DNA from: Struthidea cinerea | Taxonomy: Eukaryota; Chordata; Aves; Passeriformes; Corcoracidae | NCBI GenBank assembly: GCA_013397865.1 | Contig: VZTI01001771.1 | Span: 367,427-431,426 of the forward strand | Length of the DNA stretch: 64,000 nt | Reading direction: 5' to 3' | The notes under the pieces: generated by a model | Seen by the model: only the letters and a program-made list of their open reading frames with translations | Told to the model about the DNA's origin: nothing | The model's database searches: none | Made by a program: the position numbers and the translations under genes | Part shown: positions 28,307 to 43,079 of the stretch, piece by piece | How the letters are laid out: each line of letters starts with the position of its first letter | Position numbering within the stretch: the stretch's first letter is position 1

Positions 28307-29539
28307 CTGTCAGAGAGGGAAAGAACTCTCTTTAGTTTTTATTCTGTTGCCATATCAAAAAGTTATCTTCAGACCTGCAAGCATGAGGTAGAAGTCACAC
28401 ATGAGCAGTCCCTGAGAGCATTTTACTGCTCCCAGAGGTACTATCTTAGCAGCCTGGCCATAGAGGAATAATGAAGATACTGAAGTTCTCGATAATTTTC
28501 AGAGGATTTCTGCTTCCAAATATCTCAACTGTTTCCAAAACCACAATCCTTTTCATTAAAAACTGCCTTTGCAAGTACTTTATACTAACTACATATCTCC
28601 AGTTAAAGACTGATATGAAGAATGTAAATACCAATTCAAATCTTAAAAAAACCTATTTTTTTAATCTTATATTTATTTTGAGTATTTCCAACATACTTGA
28701 TGTTTTCTTAAAAAAATATATACCTAAAGTAATAAAATACCTCTATCTAAATGCTAGCCAAAGGTAATGCTGACACAAAACCTCTACAAACCGAATTTAC
28801 AAGTGCTTTCTGGGCTTAGGCTTTAGGTAAGAATACATTTGACTAATTTGAAGCTAGAATTAAACAACCTGCCAGCTGCATTATGTAACAATGTAGCACA
28901 CTACAGAAAATAGCAGAAAATGCTCTGGCCAGCAGAGAGGCAAGATTGCACATTCACTATAAACTGTACAGTTCTTTCAGAGTGTTAATGATAAGTGTCA
29001 CATTCCCATGAACACTAATATTTTAATAAATATTCTGATCAATACCGCACAAGAATAATTGATTAGGCAACACAGTGTATTATTGTAATTAGATAAAAGC
29101 ATTCATAGCTGTTAGCAATAATTTTTATTCATTTCAAAACTTTGGGTTTGCAAAATGCCTCAATAAACGGAGAGGAGGCGTTTGCTTTCTAACCCCACTG
29201 ATGTCATTCTTGTTCCTGCTTCAGCAGCAGCGCACAGAGCACCACCGTGAGAAATTCAGTGGTGGTAATAAAAACATTGTATGATACAGGCACAATTCTT
29301 CATTAAAACACAACTGAACTTACAAGCACAGAAGTGTCTCAGCCATCACCTACACATGATCTGCACATAGTTCAGGCCCTGCTTGTATCTCAACCAATGT
29401 TAAAAGGTCTAAGCCAAAAAGTGCAAGTGTGGAGTCTCTTTCCTCCATTCACCTCTGCCCAGAAAAAGCAGATCCACCTCATGCTTCCTATTTAGTGCAG
29501 CTCTCTGATTAATCCATTCAGCAGTCAATACACTTGTGA

Positions 29540-29885
29540 CCAAGAATTGTGCCTGAGCGGCTTTGGTCACAGGCTCACCAAGGAGTGTTTCAACTCCCAG
29601 CTGATGGTGCCAGGGCCCGTGCCCTGCTCTGGCACGTGCCCAGAGCCAGGAGAGGGGTGGTGGGTGACCCAGAGAGCCCCTGGAGAGCAGCACAAAGGAA
29701 CCGGAGCCAGCAAGTGAGCGGCACCAGGGCCCGGAGCTGGGCACAGCACTCGGGGTGTGGCTCACCAGTGCCCGGCACAGAGGGACAGGCACTGCCCTGG
29801 TGCTGCTGCCCACACTGGTGCTGAGACAGGCCCGGGGCCATTGTCCCGTTGCCCACCTGGGCTCACGCGCAGCCGCTGTCAGTGA
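29540..29885. other. GC-rich block directly 5' of the deleted CR1
   Basis: This is a GC-rich stretch, with words such as CCAGGGCCCGTGCCC, CACCAGGGCCCGGAGC and CTGGTGCTGCTGCCCACACTGGTGCTG repeated loosely. It abuts the CR1 RT fragment at about 29888. It could be a more 5' CR1 part too diverged to recognise, another repeat, or a local GC-rich islet. No exon was recognised. Confidence 0.4.
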
Positions 29886-29887
29886 CC

Positions 29888-30335
29888 ACCAGCGCTGTTC
29901 CCACCTTTGTCGATGACATGGACACTGGGATCAAGTGCACCCTCAGCAAGGCTGCTGACAGCACCAAGCTGGAGCTGGGGATGTTCAGCCTGGAGAACAG
30001 AAGGCCACAGAAAGACCTCACTGTGGCTTTCCAGTGCCTGAAGGGAGCTGACAAGAAAGACAGAGATGGACTTTGGACAAGGGCCTGGAGTGACAGGACA
30101 GGAGGGAATGGCTTCAAACTAAAAGGGTGTGGATTTGGATGAGGTACAAGGAAAAAATCCTTTCCTGTGAGGGTGCCCAGGTTGCCCAGAGAAGCTGTGG
30201 CTGCCCCACTCCTGGAAGTGTCCAAGGTTAGATGGGGCTTGGAGCAACTTGGGACAGTAGAAGGTGTCTCTGCTCATGGCAAGGGGTGAACAAGATGATC
30301 TCAAAGATCGCTTCCAACCCAAACCATTCTATATT
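29888..30335 (+). mobile_element. CR1 LINE fragment, sense, 5'-truncated and internally deleted
   Basis: CR1 is the dominant non-LTR retrotransposon of birds and reptiles. The plus strand shows a decayed piece of its reverse-transcriptase frame: DDMDTGIKCTLSKAADSTKL, corresponding to the family motif around the catalytic F/Y-ADD box, here AADS and so inactive. The frame then jumps directly to LGMFSLENRR and SDRTGGNGFKLKG from the C-terminal end of the ORF. The 3' UTR follows (GGTTGCCCAGAGAAGCTGTGG). The element ends in CTTCCAACCCAAACCATTCT at about 30311-30330 plus a short AT-rich tail. The several hundred bases normally between the ADD box and the GLFSLEKRR segment are missing. The 5' edge is approximate. 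Confidence 0.88.
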
Positions 30336-31290
30336 TTCACATTCTTCAGAAAAAGTGAATTCAGTCATTTAGAATTTGAAACCCCATTTTTCACATTTTT
30401 ATGCTAATATATTTTGCACCCGCAGTTATTATCGTAACTTCAGTATAACATTATCTAAAAATACATATCTCATCTACAGGGTAAAAGAATTTCCTAAATA
30501 CAAAAAAGAAATGCAGAAAAATATCTAAATAATAGTGCAAAGGTCTACACATACTTCTCTTTGCCAACTCATATTAGGTTTTTAGCTCAAATATCTTTGG
30601 CTCTCTTCCAGATTAAATGCCACTTAGACAGACCTGCCCGCTTACCCTTTCAAGGTAGATAGCAACAGTGGTGAGCTCTAATCATTTACAAAGGTCATGA
30701 TCGGAAGCTAGCCCGTAAGCAGTCATTTAAAATTCGATTGATCCCTATTTGTAGTCAGGGAAAGAAAATGGACATTTCAGCTGTATTGTAATTATGAGGC
30801 TTCAAGGCAACTGTAAATAGATGTGCAAATCCAGATACTGGCAAATACCTTAGAGAAGAAATTATTACTATAGTATAACATATATCCAGGAAAGGTTGAA
30901 GATAAAACTGCATATAAAAAAAGATCAATCATCTTTTTGCTAATTTGCCTTGCTTGCCAGCCTACAAGGGTTATCACAATTATCAGAAGTCTGATGAATA
31001 TTTAAGCAAGGGCCAAGTGGCTTAGAGTGATCTCAGACGAAGTTGTCAAGCTTTGCAGAATAAGAAATTTTGCACTGGAGTAAGTATTCATTTCCTGGGA
31101 GGTGCAGGTCAGAAGTGTAGTCTGATAGATAACTGGTACCATGCAAAGGTTATATGAATATTATATCAGTATCTTATCCAAAGTCACCATTTTCAAACCC
31201 ACAGGAAGCTAACACTTACTTGGCTCTCTGTGCTACCTGTACTCATATACCCTGACTGTTTCCACATGGAATACCAGAACATAGTGCCTC

Positions 31291-33712
31291 TTGTCGGGGT
31301 TTTTTTGCACATGCAAACTGTAAAGCAAAACATGCCATTTCTCTAAATTTCCTGTAGTGGGATAAATCTTGCCCTCACTTTGAAACCTGCAAACTGGTGC
31401 TGTTTTACCAAGAAAATATGGAACAGCTTTAAGAGTCTGCAGAAAGGTTACTCAGGTTCTTTGTCCTTTCTTTTTTAATCAGTGTGAAAAACTGAAGATG
31501 GTTCTTGATATCATACACTAATTTTGACGAATGCACAAGATTTTCCACTACCTATAATTCAACACCTGACAGGAAACCTGGCTCAACAGACAGAGCCAAA
31601 AGAGCTGGGCTCTGTTCAACCCACACTGGGTGAACACTGGTAAGACCTTGTTCTTCACCTCCCTGTGTCTCTCACCCCACATCACCCAGCTTGTCTATGT
31701 CTGCTATAGGCTCTCCAGACGAGGATTCTCCTCCACTACATGCCTCACCAATACTCAAGCCCCAGTGGGATGAATAGACATTACTTTAATACAAATAAGG
31801 AATATGCTGCCAGGTACAAGAGCTCCAGACAAAAACACAATACAGTTTCTGATACTGGTTTTACAGCATGCACTGTGGTAAACTACAGCAGGAAAGAATA
31901 ACCTCATGTAACCTTCATGAATGCTGATCAGAAAATTTCTAACACATCAAACACATCATCAGTGAGATCACAGTATCCTGATGTTTTATAGCACAGGGAC
32001 TGAAGTGCTGAAAATACTTGATAAATACTATATTGCACAAATTCTCATCCATCTTTTACAAATTATCACTGGTGGTTTTTTAGGTTTTATTTGAAGCTCA
32101 TCTGAAAGCAGAGAATCACAAAATTACATTTAAAAATAATCAGAAGAGTTATGATCCTGATACTGGTTCCCAAGAGTGGCCTTCATCTTGCAGAGGTCAG
32201 TGTATTCTAGCTGACTTAGGAGAGCATCTCTGGACACCCACTATTAACCATGAATCTTCTTACAAGAAAATATTTTCGCAGTTTATGGATACTTTCTAGC
32301 AAGACACGTGACAAGACCTTATTTAACATCCCAGACCACCCTTTGACATCCCACCATTGTTGGCTTCTTCATACCCCTATTCCAACTTTATCTTTTTTCC
32401 ATCTCCAAGTCACATACTTCTGTTTTTTCATAGCCTACATCAGATTACCTTCACCAGTCTCTTGCCCACCCATCATCTGTCTTTGCATGAAAAATATTAT
32501 CCCCAATTGTAATCTTTGTTAAAAAAAAAAAAAAAAAGCAGCAGTATCTTGGCTTTGGTTCAGAAGAGGGGACACTGCACCTTGTTCACCAGTGCCAGTT
32601 GCAAACCCTGGCCTGTGGAGGCTCTTCTCCCCAGTGTGTTCTGGAGCCACATTCTCTGTGTCAAGTGGAAATGACTCTGCAACCAGTTTTGCATACCTGG
32701 TTCCACAGTAATCACCCTCTGAATTCTCAGCACTAAGAATAACATGAATTAATTGTCACCATCTTCAGTGCTCTGAAATTACTCTTAGAAGTACCTGTAA
32801 AACTAAAGCTACTTAAGCTTCTTACTTGACATGATCAATTTTATTTTAAAGTTAACAAAGCAGCCTGTTTTTACAATACAGTTTATCTTCTAACTAAGCC
32901 AGTTACTAATTTCTGGATATTTAAACAAATGAAGCACCTGTTACTATCTGTACATCCTGATAAAATAATTTCCTGTTACTTAACATGACTTACCAGAAAT
33001 GAATCTAACTCACTACATCAACCAAAAAGATGCAATCGTTTGATAGCTGCATTCATTCACACGCTCATTTTCATACTGGGCTGCTGATGCAAAATCTTCC
33101 TTTAACTTGCCTTTATCACAAATAATGTGGATATACTTATCAATAACATATTAAAATTTCTGCCCTCTGGGAAGAAAGCAATGCTTCAATTCAGAACCAC
33201 AGTAATTAACAACAACTAACTTTTTTGAAAGTAAAAACATTTAGATAAAACACAGACAAATATTCCAATATATTATACAAGAAAAATGCTTACAAATTAG
33301 ATACTGTTCCTTGCTCCTTATCAAATCCAAATGTATTTTTAGCATGCCACTTACTTACTGGGAGGTATCTCATTTGATGAAAAGTACACCTTAAGAACGA
33401 AGCATTATTTTGCACAATGAAATTTTCTTCTTTGTGATGGTGGCACAGCATTAAAACCACAGAAAGAACACGACTTCGCTACTTTAATAAAGTGAAGCTA
33501 ACCACAGAAGTTCTAAAATTTTAGTTTGTTTTCTATAGATCATTATTTGTTATGATACATTTAGGTATTTAAGAAAGAAGTGCCACAAGCCGTATGCCAC
33601 AAGGAAGACAGCCATATGTCTATGTGAAGAATCAACATTAGATCTTAAAAGCTAGATTCAGTAATTTCCAAAAACCAAGAATGCACTTATTTGTCAGGCA
33701 AAACCCCGACAA
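31291..33712. repeat. 2.4-kb segment bounded by perfect 13-bp inverted repeats
   Basis: TTGTCGGGGTTTT at 31291-31303 is exactly complementary to AAAACCCCGACAA at 33700-33712. Allowing a 3-nt gap, the match runs on through GC on both sides. The CpG-containing words stand out in CpG-poor intron. TGTCGGGG...CCCCGACA has the TG...CA form of retroviral LTR ends. I found no matching target-site duplication and no coding sequence inside. It could be a decayed non-autonomous element, two separate LTR ends in opposite orientation, or chance. Confidence 0.4.
32521..32537. repeat. A-run, 17 nt
   Basis: Homopolymer within the 31.3-33.7 kb segment. It could be the tail of an old plus-strand retroposon, but no source element is recognised upstream. 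Confidence 0.9.
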
Positions 33713-36700
33713 ACAGAATTGAGCTTTGTCTAAAGCAGAGATGTAGATAAAATATGGGTATGAGTTGTAGCTGCTAAGGACTAAGAGAAATTTCCTTCAG
33801 TATGATCAGAAAGTAAGAGGACTGCTGGAACTCTTAAAAATTCTAGTCTACATATAAATACCTTCAAAAATTAAAGGGAGAAGAGGGAGTGGGATCACAT
33901 GAGAGAGAGAAAGGTCAAGGAGGTGTTTCTCTGCCTACAGGCAGAATTCAGGGATGTTTTTTGGCCTAGAAGCCAAATAACCAGTGACAGAGACACAGAG
34001 ATGATTGTGAAGATAAAGAAGAAGAAGAAAGAGCTTAAGGAAGTAGTCATGTATGTTTAAATACTGCCAGTACAGGACTTGATAAAGGAATAGAAGCCAA
34101 GTTGTAAAAGTAAGTTTCTGTAGCAATAGAGGCAACTCAGCCCACCAAGAACTATATTTTATCTACTTACATTTCCCAACTTAGTTCAGAAATACCGCCT
34201 AAGAAGAAACGAGAGGAGGCTCCCAGCACCACAGAAGCTAAAAATATCAACAGCATTCATGGGTGAAGACAGACCCTGAACAGGAAACTGGCAACAGAGG
34301 GTGCTAAATGGCAGAAATGTTTGATGAAAGCAAGATCATATAAACAATGATTTAAGCATTGATTTCTAGCCAATAGGCATCAATGGAAATCCCTCCTAAT
34401 TCTGTTTGCGATGGATGGCTTAATTCCTGGTAACAGGGTCATATGCTGGGAAAAACTTGTCTTAATTGATGGTTCTGTAACATGTATCTATCAGCCTCAG
34501 ACAGTGATTACACCCCCTGGAAAAACATCTTTTTGCTGAGGAGTGCCTGAAATGCGGAACCATTACACATGTCCTAAGATGCCCACAACAGAAGGTGAAA
34601 TTAAAAATGAAACTCATTAAAAATGCTGGCAGGAACATCGAGAAGTCGAGGACAAAGATCAAGAAGGATGGGTGCCTCAGTGAATTTGAGGGAGCCTTGC
34701 AAAGCAGCTCGTGTGTGCAGCAGGCCCGTGCTGTCCTCCAGCCCTGCTCTGGCACTGAAATCTCTCAAGGTCAGCACAGCTCCACTGCCTGGTGAGGAAC
34801 TGCTCCAAGTACTGAAGTGTACAAGAGGCACTGCAAAAATGCCACACCAGAGAGGTTTCACCTGTGTAACAGCAGGTCATACACCAAACACATTCTGTGA
34901 GGCTTTCAAACGTTCACAGCTCTGACAAATTGTATCTGATTTTCTTCAGTACAAAGCTGGATGCTGCTTCTTCACAAGCGCTCTCCCACAAGTCAGTAAA
35001 AGCTCCAGCTGTCCCTTGCAGTGGCTGCACAGCTATCTGAACTAGATCAAGATTTTACTTTAGTGTGAAAGGTGTTTGTCTGTTGGGTTTTGGTGGGGGG
35101 AGTTTTTTCTTTTTTTCTTACCCACACACTTTTAACAGCGGTTGAAAATCATTGCATAGCATTAGGAAAAAAAATCACCCTGGGCAAAGACCAAGCTGGG
35201 AACGTTTCAGCCTCAAGATGACTGTTTCTCAAAATAATGAGCATCTGAACACAGTTCTGGAATCTTAACTGGGGTACTTTGGACCAAGCATCTTTCCTAC
35301 AACAGACATTTTTGTTTATTACATCTAATTTCATTATGTTTTACAAGTTTACTCAAATTTTCCATTTAAACATGCCCTATTACTTTCAAGATGATGTGAC
35401 AAACTCTGATACAGAAAATGCCAGGTGCATCCTGCCTTTCGTTTTTATTTTGCCCTGAAATAAAAAGCCTTCATTGTAATTTCCCCCAGTCTTGTACATT
35501 ACACAGTTAAATGGGATTTTTAAAACAATTATCCTTTATCCACTTACTGCTCAAGACCACATACTGCCTGAACTGATACAGGTTTATTTCTCTTGGAAGT
35601 ATCCTTAACAGCCAACTCATAACTTATAAAAACCAAAAGCATGAAGAATTTGAGATTTGATTTTAAACTCTTGCAATTTTTTAACATACTGGGTTACATT
35701 TTTTGATTTTCCAAATACAATGCACTATTATTTAATTATTTATTAACTTAAACCCATTTATTTCTGCAACTGTCCAACCACTTCTTAAGCTACATATTCC
35801 TATCTAGAGTAACACAAGGTATAATAAATACTTAAGGAAGATATCCCTCAAACACCTCTGGAGGAGTTCTACAACAATGGACTTTTTTGTCCTTGCAGAA
35901 ACTTTAATCATTACATTTCTTCATTCCTCAGACCCTGTTATTTGAGCTCCAGTACAATTTGTCTGGTTTTGGTTATACTATTCCTAAAACAACTTGCCTC
36001 CAGTAGCAGCAGTTCCAGGCTCTCCTATGCTAAGCTGGAAACACACCTATTTTAAACCTTTGTATTTGTTAGGTCCTGTAATAGTGTGTGGCAGATTTGC
36101 CAAGCCAAATACAGCCCATTTGAGCAAAGGGTTTCTGAGGCACAGACAATGGGCAGGATCAGCACTACAGAGCTGGCAACTTACTGAAGTGTCAGTAACG
36201 TACCTGCAGGGAGATCAGAAAAAACTCTGAAAAAGTTTCCCTAAGATCTGTTCTTTTATTATCAGTCTTAATTTTATTTTGGAGCAAGGCAACAGTGGAC
36301 AATCACAAATCTTCTCAAGCTGTTCTTCAAAGGACACGGGACATACAGCATCAGTATGACTGGGAAGAACACGAGTCAAAGAGCTCAATGGCTTTATTCA
36401 GAGGCTCCTCAGTTCAGGAGCACCCCAGTGGAACATCCTCACTCCCAGGGCACTGGCGAGTAAGACGGGATAAGGTATTTTCCCAGGCCCTGTGTTCACC
36501 TAAGTGGGGGTTTACTGTCCTCCCCAGATTTCTAGGATCTTCTCCTTTCCCCCTGAAGTAAGACACTGTGTGAGGACTCAAACTGATGTTTTAATCAAGA
36601 TTAGTGAATATAAAACACAGTGAAAGCCTGTATGCAGGTCGGTCATGTCTGGAGTTACAGACTGAAGTAATAAGAGCAGGAAACCTGCTGAGCTGCGGCT

Positions 36701-39700
36701 TTGGTTAGGGACAACTGACACAAGCACTGGGATATGGGAGCAAAGTCAACAAAGAGTTTGCTTTTTTAAAATCATGCACTGGAAAATTTGAGTGCAAGCA
36801 GTAACTCCCAGAGGCTGTGCTGCCCACTGTAACACAGTGCTCAACGTTGGACTAGAACGTGAACCAACTGCTCTGCTTTTCACATGGTGAAGTATCCAGT
36901 AAACCTTTCTGAAAACACCCTTTAAAGAATCTTCCACTGTGTCTGAGCAATACAACAGCTATTTGGATGGTGAAGACTCTCCATGGCCACTACAACTTTG
37001 TGCTAGTGCTAGGGGAGTCTGATCAGGAATTTTATCTGCACCATCTTCTCCGTGCATCAGGAGTTTCAATAGCAGAGCACGGCCTTTTGTTACTTTTATT
37101 TCTGTTCATCTCTGGCACACGCTTGAAATCTGAATTAATGAAGAACCAGTACACCAGAACTACACCAAGAAGATGGAGTAAGTTCTTGGCTGGTCTATCA
37201 ATGGAGCCAGCTGAAGACTGAGGCACACAGGAAGATCTCATCTTCCTGGAAGTGAAGAGTGACAGTATTTCATATCATAAATTCTCAAGTCAGCCTGAAG
37301 CATTTTCCCCATATTTTTCCAAATAAGTATTTCTATTTTTTGGTAAAATTTCTCTGGCTATATGCCACTAGCACAAAACTTCAGAATAGCAGATATTTTA
37401 AGTGCATTTAAAATAGTTAATCAGAAATTCTAGTAAGAGGCTTTATTAACTAGATTATTCCAAAAGAAAATGCCCAGATTTTGATACCAGTCCTCTAGCA
37501 TTCTTGTGGGAAATCTGCATCTTGAAACTGCCAGCCTCATTTGAGGAAATGAGGCAAATGTAGCTATCTACTAAAAATCATTTGGCTGTAATAAGTAATT
37601 TTAATCAAATAGTTAGAGAGAATGGCACTGGAGTTAATGTCTGAAGTGTCATAAACAGATGGGAAATGTGCAGTGTAGCGACTGGTTGTGCACTTTTAAC
37701 GCAATATCCTCTTCTGCAGTCTGGATTGTGGTTTGATCAAGTCTAAGTGACATGACAAAAACAAATTTAATTTATTCTGAAACTATATTCAACTAAAGAA
37801 TACACAATACAGCAAGTATGCTACTCTGCTCGAAAGGGAGATTTGAGGCAGAGAAAAACACTGGGAACAAAAATAGCCACACGCCCACCACCTTCTTCCC
37901 CTTAAAAGTTGTGGGGGTAGTGCTGGGGGTTCACTTGTAAAATGGAAGTTCCACTGGGGATGCAAAACAAGCTTGAAATTTAAATAATCTACATATTTTC
38001 TATTTTAGACTTAACTATAGCAAAACCTCTACTGCTCATTTCTGCTGCAGATCAAGGGAACAACACACCACAGTGTGGGGACAAAATATTTCAAGCAATT
38101 TCTCAGACACTGACAAGTAGTAAATTAGGGAATCTTGTAAGTACAATACAGTAGTCATCCCCTTCTATTGATCACATATAATTTACATCTTACAAAGATG
38201 TGAATTCTTGCATTCTCACTCCACAAGGAAAATCTCAATGATTTATTCATTTCAAATAAAAAATAGAAGGTAGATGAGAAGAATTACTTCACAGGCTGCA
38301 GCTTTCTCAGGGCACTAGTGCTAGGCTCTTCTTTCGCACTGCCCGAAGGGCCTTTGTGTGCAAGTCCCTCTAATTAACAAGGTGAATCATGCAGCAGTTC
38401 CCTAATTAGTGAACATGACAAGCCAATGGAAACAAGCAGACAGACCTGGCGTACAGATATGGTCAACAAAAGGCACAGCAACACACCATTAAAAAATGCC
38501 TATTTCATGTAAATAAAATAGCAAGAGAACTAGGATAATACTTAATTTTCCTTTCCATGTTTTATGCTTATTCCTCATTTATTGCAGATATAAATAACGA
38601 CACGATAAATCAAGGTTTCCAACTGCAAGTCACACCACCTCTCCAAAATCAAAGACTACTTATCCTACGTGAATAAGCATCTGCTTAAGGGGCATTATTT
38701 GTTTTCTCTCTTGTTTTTCTGCTTTAAAGAACTGCAGTTACATTAAGCTCAGGACTTTAAGAATCCCTTAATTAATTCTATTCAAAATTATTTTTTCTTG
38801 AAATCCTTTTTCACCAATAGATGAAAGGAGTGCAATAGTTGCACTATTATTTCAGTATAAAAAATGCCTACATTCCCAACATAATTTCTACCTTTTGTAT
38901 AAGAATAAATAAATAATAAAAGTGAATAATCAAAGAATCAGATTTGCATTAGAAAGGAAATGAGATGATCTAAAATGTACCTCCTTACCTTCCTCTTTCC
39001 AAGTAAAATATTTTTAATCTTTCACTCTTCCTTCTGCTTTTCCTAACAACACTCGGCCCATCTCCAACACAAGGAGGTTAATTAATTTTCAATTTATTGC
39101 ATATTGAACCTTTGATTTAGATTTTTACAATCCTTCAACCTATTACAAGTCTAAAATGTGTGTCACCACCAGCAGAATAATTCTTCACAGAAAAACTCCA
39201 CTATGTTCTTTGCTCTCTATTCCTAGGCATGTTATCATAAGTAAGGAGAACTACAGATTATATCCTCATTACAGGCTCCTCTTTCTCACAGTCTTGGGGG
39301 GAAAAAAAAATTCTGGCTTTCCTTTTCGAATTGGGTAAAACTGTCTTATATTCTAAAATTGATGGTCAAAATACTAATGTCTAAAAAACCCACATTTTTC
39401 TGACCAGTCCAGTTTTAAAAATATGGGAATTAAAATACTGTCCCCTAAGAAATAATGGTTCTACATGCCTTTAGAGGTTGTTTTTTGGCTAGAAATTTGA
39501 AGAATATTTAATGATGTTCCATTACAGAACTGATCAGCTGCTTCAAAGTAGTTTTAAATTCACAATAAACACTATCAGTGATCACAAGAAGAAAGCTGGA
39601 ATCACTACTGTTTACTGTGCTCATTTTCCCTTCTTGTCTGTGTGCACTTCCCAACTTGTCTGGGATCCCACCCAGAACAACCCTTCCTAGGACAGCTCCG

Positions 39701-42700
39701 AACCCAGGCTGGAAGTATCCTCTTTTAACATCAAGGCACAACGGATAATCTGCTAACAACTGAACTCTGATCTGCCATATGCACGCAGGAAGGATTCAGC
39801 AAACAACCTGTCACAAACGCTTACTGCTCCACAGAGCAACTCACCAGAGCAGCAGCAGGGCTCTGCACAGCGTGCTGCACACTCGGCCACACCATCTATT
39901 ACACAGCCAGCTGCAATTCAATGAGAACTACTGCAAAGACAAACACGCTCGCTGCATTAAAAATCCTTACCTTCGTATTTGCATCTTAAATAACAAAACC
40001 AAGGCGAGGAGATGGGAAATAGACACTGAACAGGCACACCCAGAAATTAATGCAGAGTCACAAAATTTGACTGATTGAAATTGATTTTCAAATAAATTGC
40101 ATACATGAACACAGGTTATTTTATATATACAACTACAAAAGTATTTTGCATTTAAGCAAAAATGTTAAGTGCAGCCGATAAAAACAAATCCTAATTGTCC
40201 ACAGGAGTAGTTTTGATATGAGATTATATCTCACACCAGAGGGACAAATCCTGTTTGTTTTGAATACTGCTACTGATGTCAGTAGAGATGTTCCATAGTT
40301 ACAATGGTGTGGCAGAAGAATTCAAGTACAACATTTAAATGTAAGGGACACACATTTAGAAAGTGACAGGAGCAAAAATGCACTCAGAGGCACACAGGGC
40401 AAAAATAAAAATCTCCAACACAAACCAGTCAGATCATTCTCACACTTGCTACATAGCCTACCACATGTCCTCAGCATTCCTGGAGGCTGGCATGCCTGCT
40501 AAGGCAGACATTTCCTCACCCATTGGATTTAGGACGTTTGCTTTTCAAATTTCGGTACTTCACGGAAATTATTGCTCCACATAGCTAGATAGACAGATGA
40601 GCATTTTTCAACTGAGGAATTATTTTTAAAGCTGCAGTTAAAATTACCTGAGGATATTTATGAAATGTACATTCATGATTTTTTCTTTTGTACAGCTGAG
40701 CAGATCACAGAAATCACCATATATTGCAATGTTAACAGAAGCATCCATCGACAAATTTCAGAAATATATGCATTTTAGATAACAATGTACAAGGTATTTA
40801 AATATTACAGTAGCTCTGTAGCTAAATCATCAAATAAATACAGAGCAGAACACCGTCACATATTACTGACACTCAGCACCCTGTACTGAGCACCATGACT
40901 GCACACAAAACACACAGAAGTTTAGCTCAACAGTTAAGTATATTTTATCTCTGTGTAAATTACCTAGATTAAACCTTGACAAAATTGGGATAAAAAAATG
41001 GTCTCAGGAAACTTTGCCAGTCTCTCACGGCCTCAAGTTACCCTTCTCCTCTGCTAAAATTCAGAGCATTGTTCGATTTCTGCACCCTAAAATAAGGTAC
41101 AAGTTTTCAATCTGAGACTTAATTACAGAAGCTCATAGGGTGAGCTAACGGAGCTTCATATTCTTCAGCTGTTTCCATGCAACCTGAAGGTCTGCATCAC
41201 TATCTTGCAGTCACCTAGATCACTAAAGAGGTAAAATAGCAAAAGGATGCAAACAAGTTATTTCTTAATGGGAGGAAAAAATCATCTCATATTTTTGTTT
41301 TCTGACACACCCTAGTACACAAGAGATTCCCTGAATATACTGCTTGAGAAGGAAAGACTAGCAGATGCTGATGACAGACCCTTATTAAAAGAGAGAACAA
41401 TTTTGCTGAATATGGAATTTACTGTTCCTCAAAACAGGAAGCTGAAAGTAGTTGACTTTAATTAAACAGCAGCACATACAGTGAAGGCATAATGTGTATT
41501 CAATAACCTTCGCAATCATTATCTGTCACGGCCAGGCAGGGCAGACACCCTGGATATTCTGCAGGTACCCTCTGAGGGGAGCCCATCTCACTTGTCCACA
41601 GCTGGCAGGTGGCCACCACAGCCACCAAGTGCTGGGCTGCCTTAAGAGTAAGGGCTCCTTACAAAAACACAGATCACACTTCTCCAGAATTTAAACACAG
41701 ATTTCAAAAATAAATAGATCAAATTATCCTATTTCTCATAAAAACATGGTCTATTCTCACCAATTTCACCTCCAGTGTGTTTCCAGTAGAGTGAACATTC
41801 TGCTCCTCTCCTGTTGGCCTGAACACAATTAACACCTGAGTTCAGCACTTATGCTCTATTTTCCCATTTTGTATATTTGACATTTTCCTAAAGCTTACTT
41901 AAATTATCTGACATGTTTGTCAGATATGAGCTCTTCTGCCAGGACAGATTTTTTTATTATTACTATTGTTTTTTGGAAATAATAGATTTTTAAGCACCTT
42001 ACAGTGTGACTATGGCTTTTGACCATTAAGAGAAACCTTCAGGATCTACATGATGTTATTTCTGTTTCAAGAATATAAATGCCTGTTGTGGATATAAATA
42101 CATTTCCTACTTGTGGAGGGAAAGGACACAGCGGTGTAACAAGCCTACTCTGTACTTCACAGCTGTGCAGAGTCAATAAACCTATGAACTGTAATTGCAT
42201 CACACTGGTTTTCAATTTGCTTCGCTTCAACCCTACCAGACACTGAGGCATCAGCAGTAACACCTCAGTGTATGGACACTCATCAGCATAAATGCATGTA
42301 ACACACCTTCCCATTCCACAAAATCAGGTATTTATGACCATTTCCATGGAAATCTAGAAGTTAACCACCAATTCAGCAGCAATTTGTAAAACTACACAAA
42401 AACAAAACTCTTACAAATCATTACTCAACTGCCCACTAACATTAAAAATACATTAATACCTCTCAAGTGTTTACATTTTAGAGATAATCATATCTACCTT
42501 TAACAAACATATCTGAGGGGAAAACAGTCTATATTGTGAATGGCAATAATAAATTTTTTTAATCTAAAAGATTACTACTATTGAAGGGTAACTACTTTTT
42601 CAGGGTATGTTGAGCAGTATCTCATTATTCAGCTAAGATGATATAACTACTCTTTCACAGACTGACACAGTATTTCTTAACAACAAGACTAAACTAAAAA

Positions 42701-43079
42701 TAGGAAATAGATGCTAACACACCTTTCGTGACCTCTGCATGTTACTGCGCAGCCATCTAGCTTGTAGTTCAGAGAAGAGTGGCATAAAACCTAGCTACAG
42801 TCAGAAATGTAGAGTGTTTAGTTAACCAAAATGGACACTTTTTACCCTACTGTTAATGGTATTAAATATTCTCAAAAATGGGCTGGCAAGGAAGTTTTAA
42901 ATTACTCTGTTTAAAATTTCACGACTACATTTCAACTTTTGCTTTAACTGTGCTCCCATGAACTCTTTCATTTTCCACTACCAGGTTAGAAACAGATCCC
43001 AGATTTTATGAGAAGCAGTGTGTTCTATGAAATGTATACGTTCCAAACGAGGTCCTGCCCTTGTGAGATGACAGAACAT

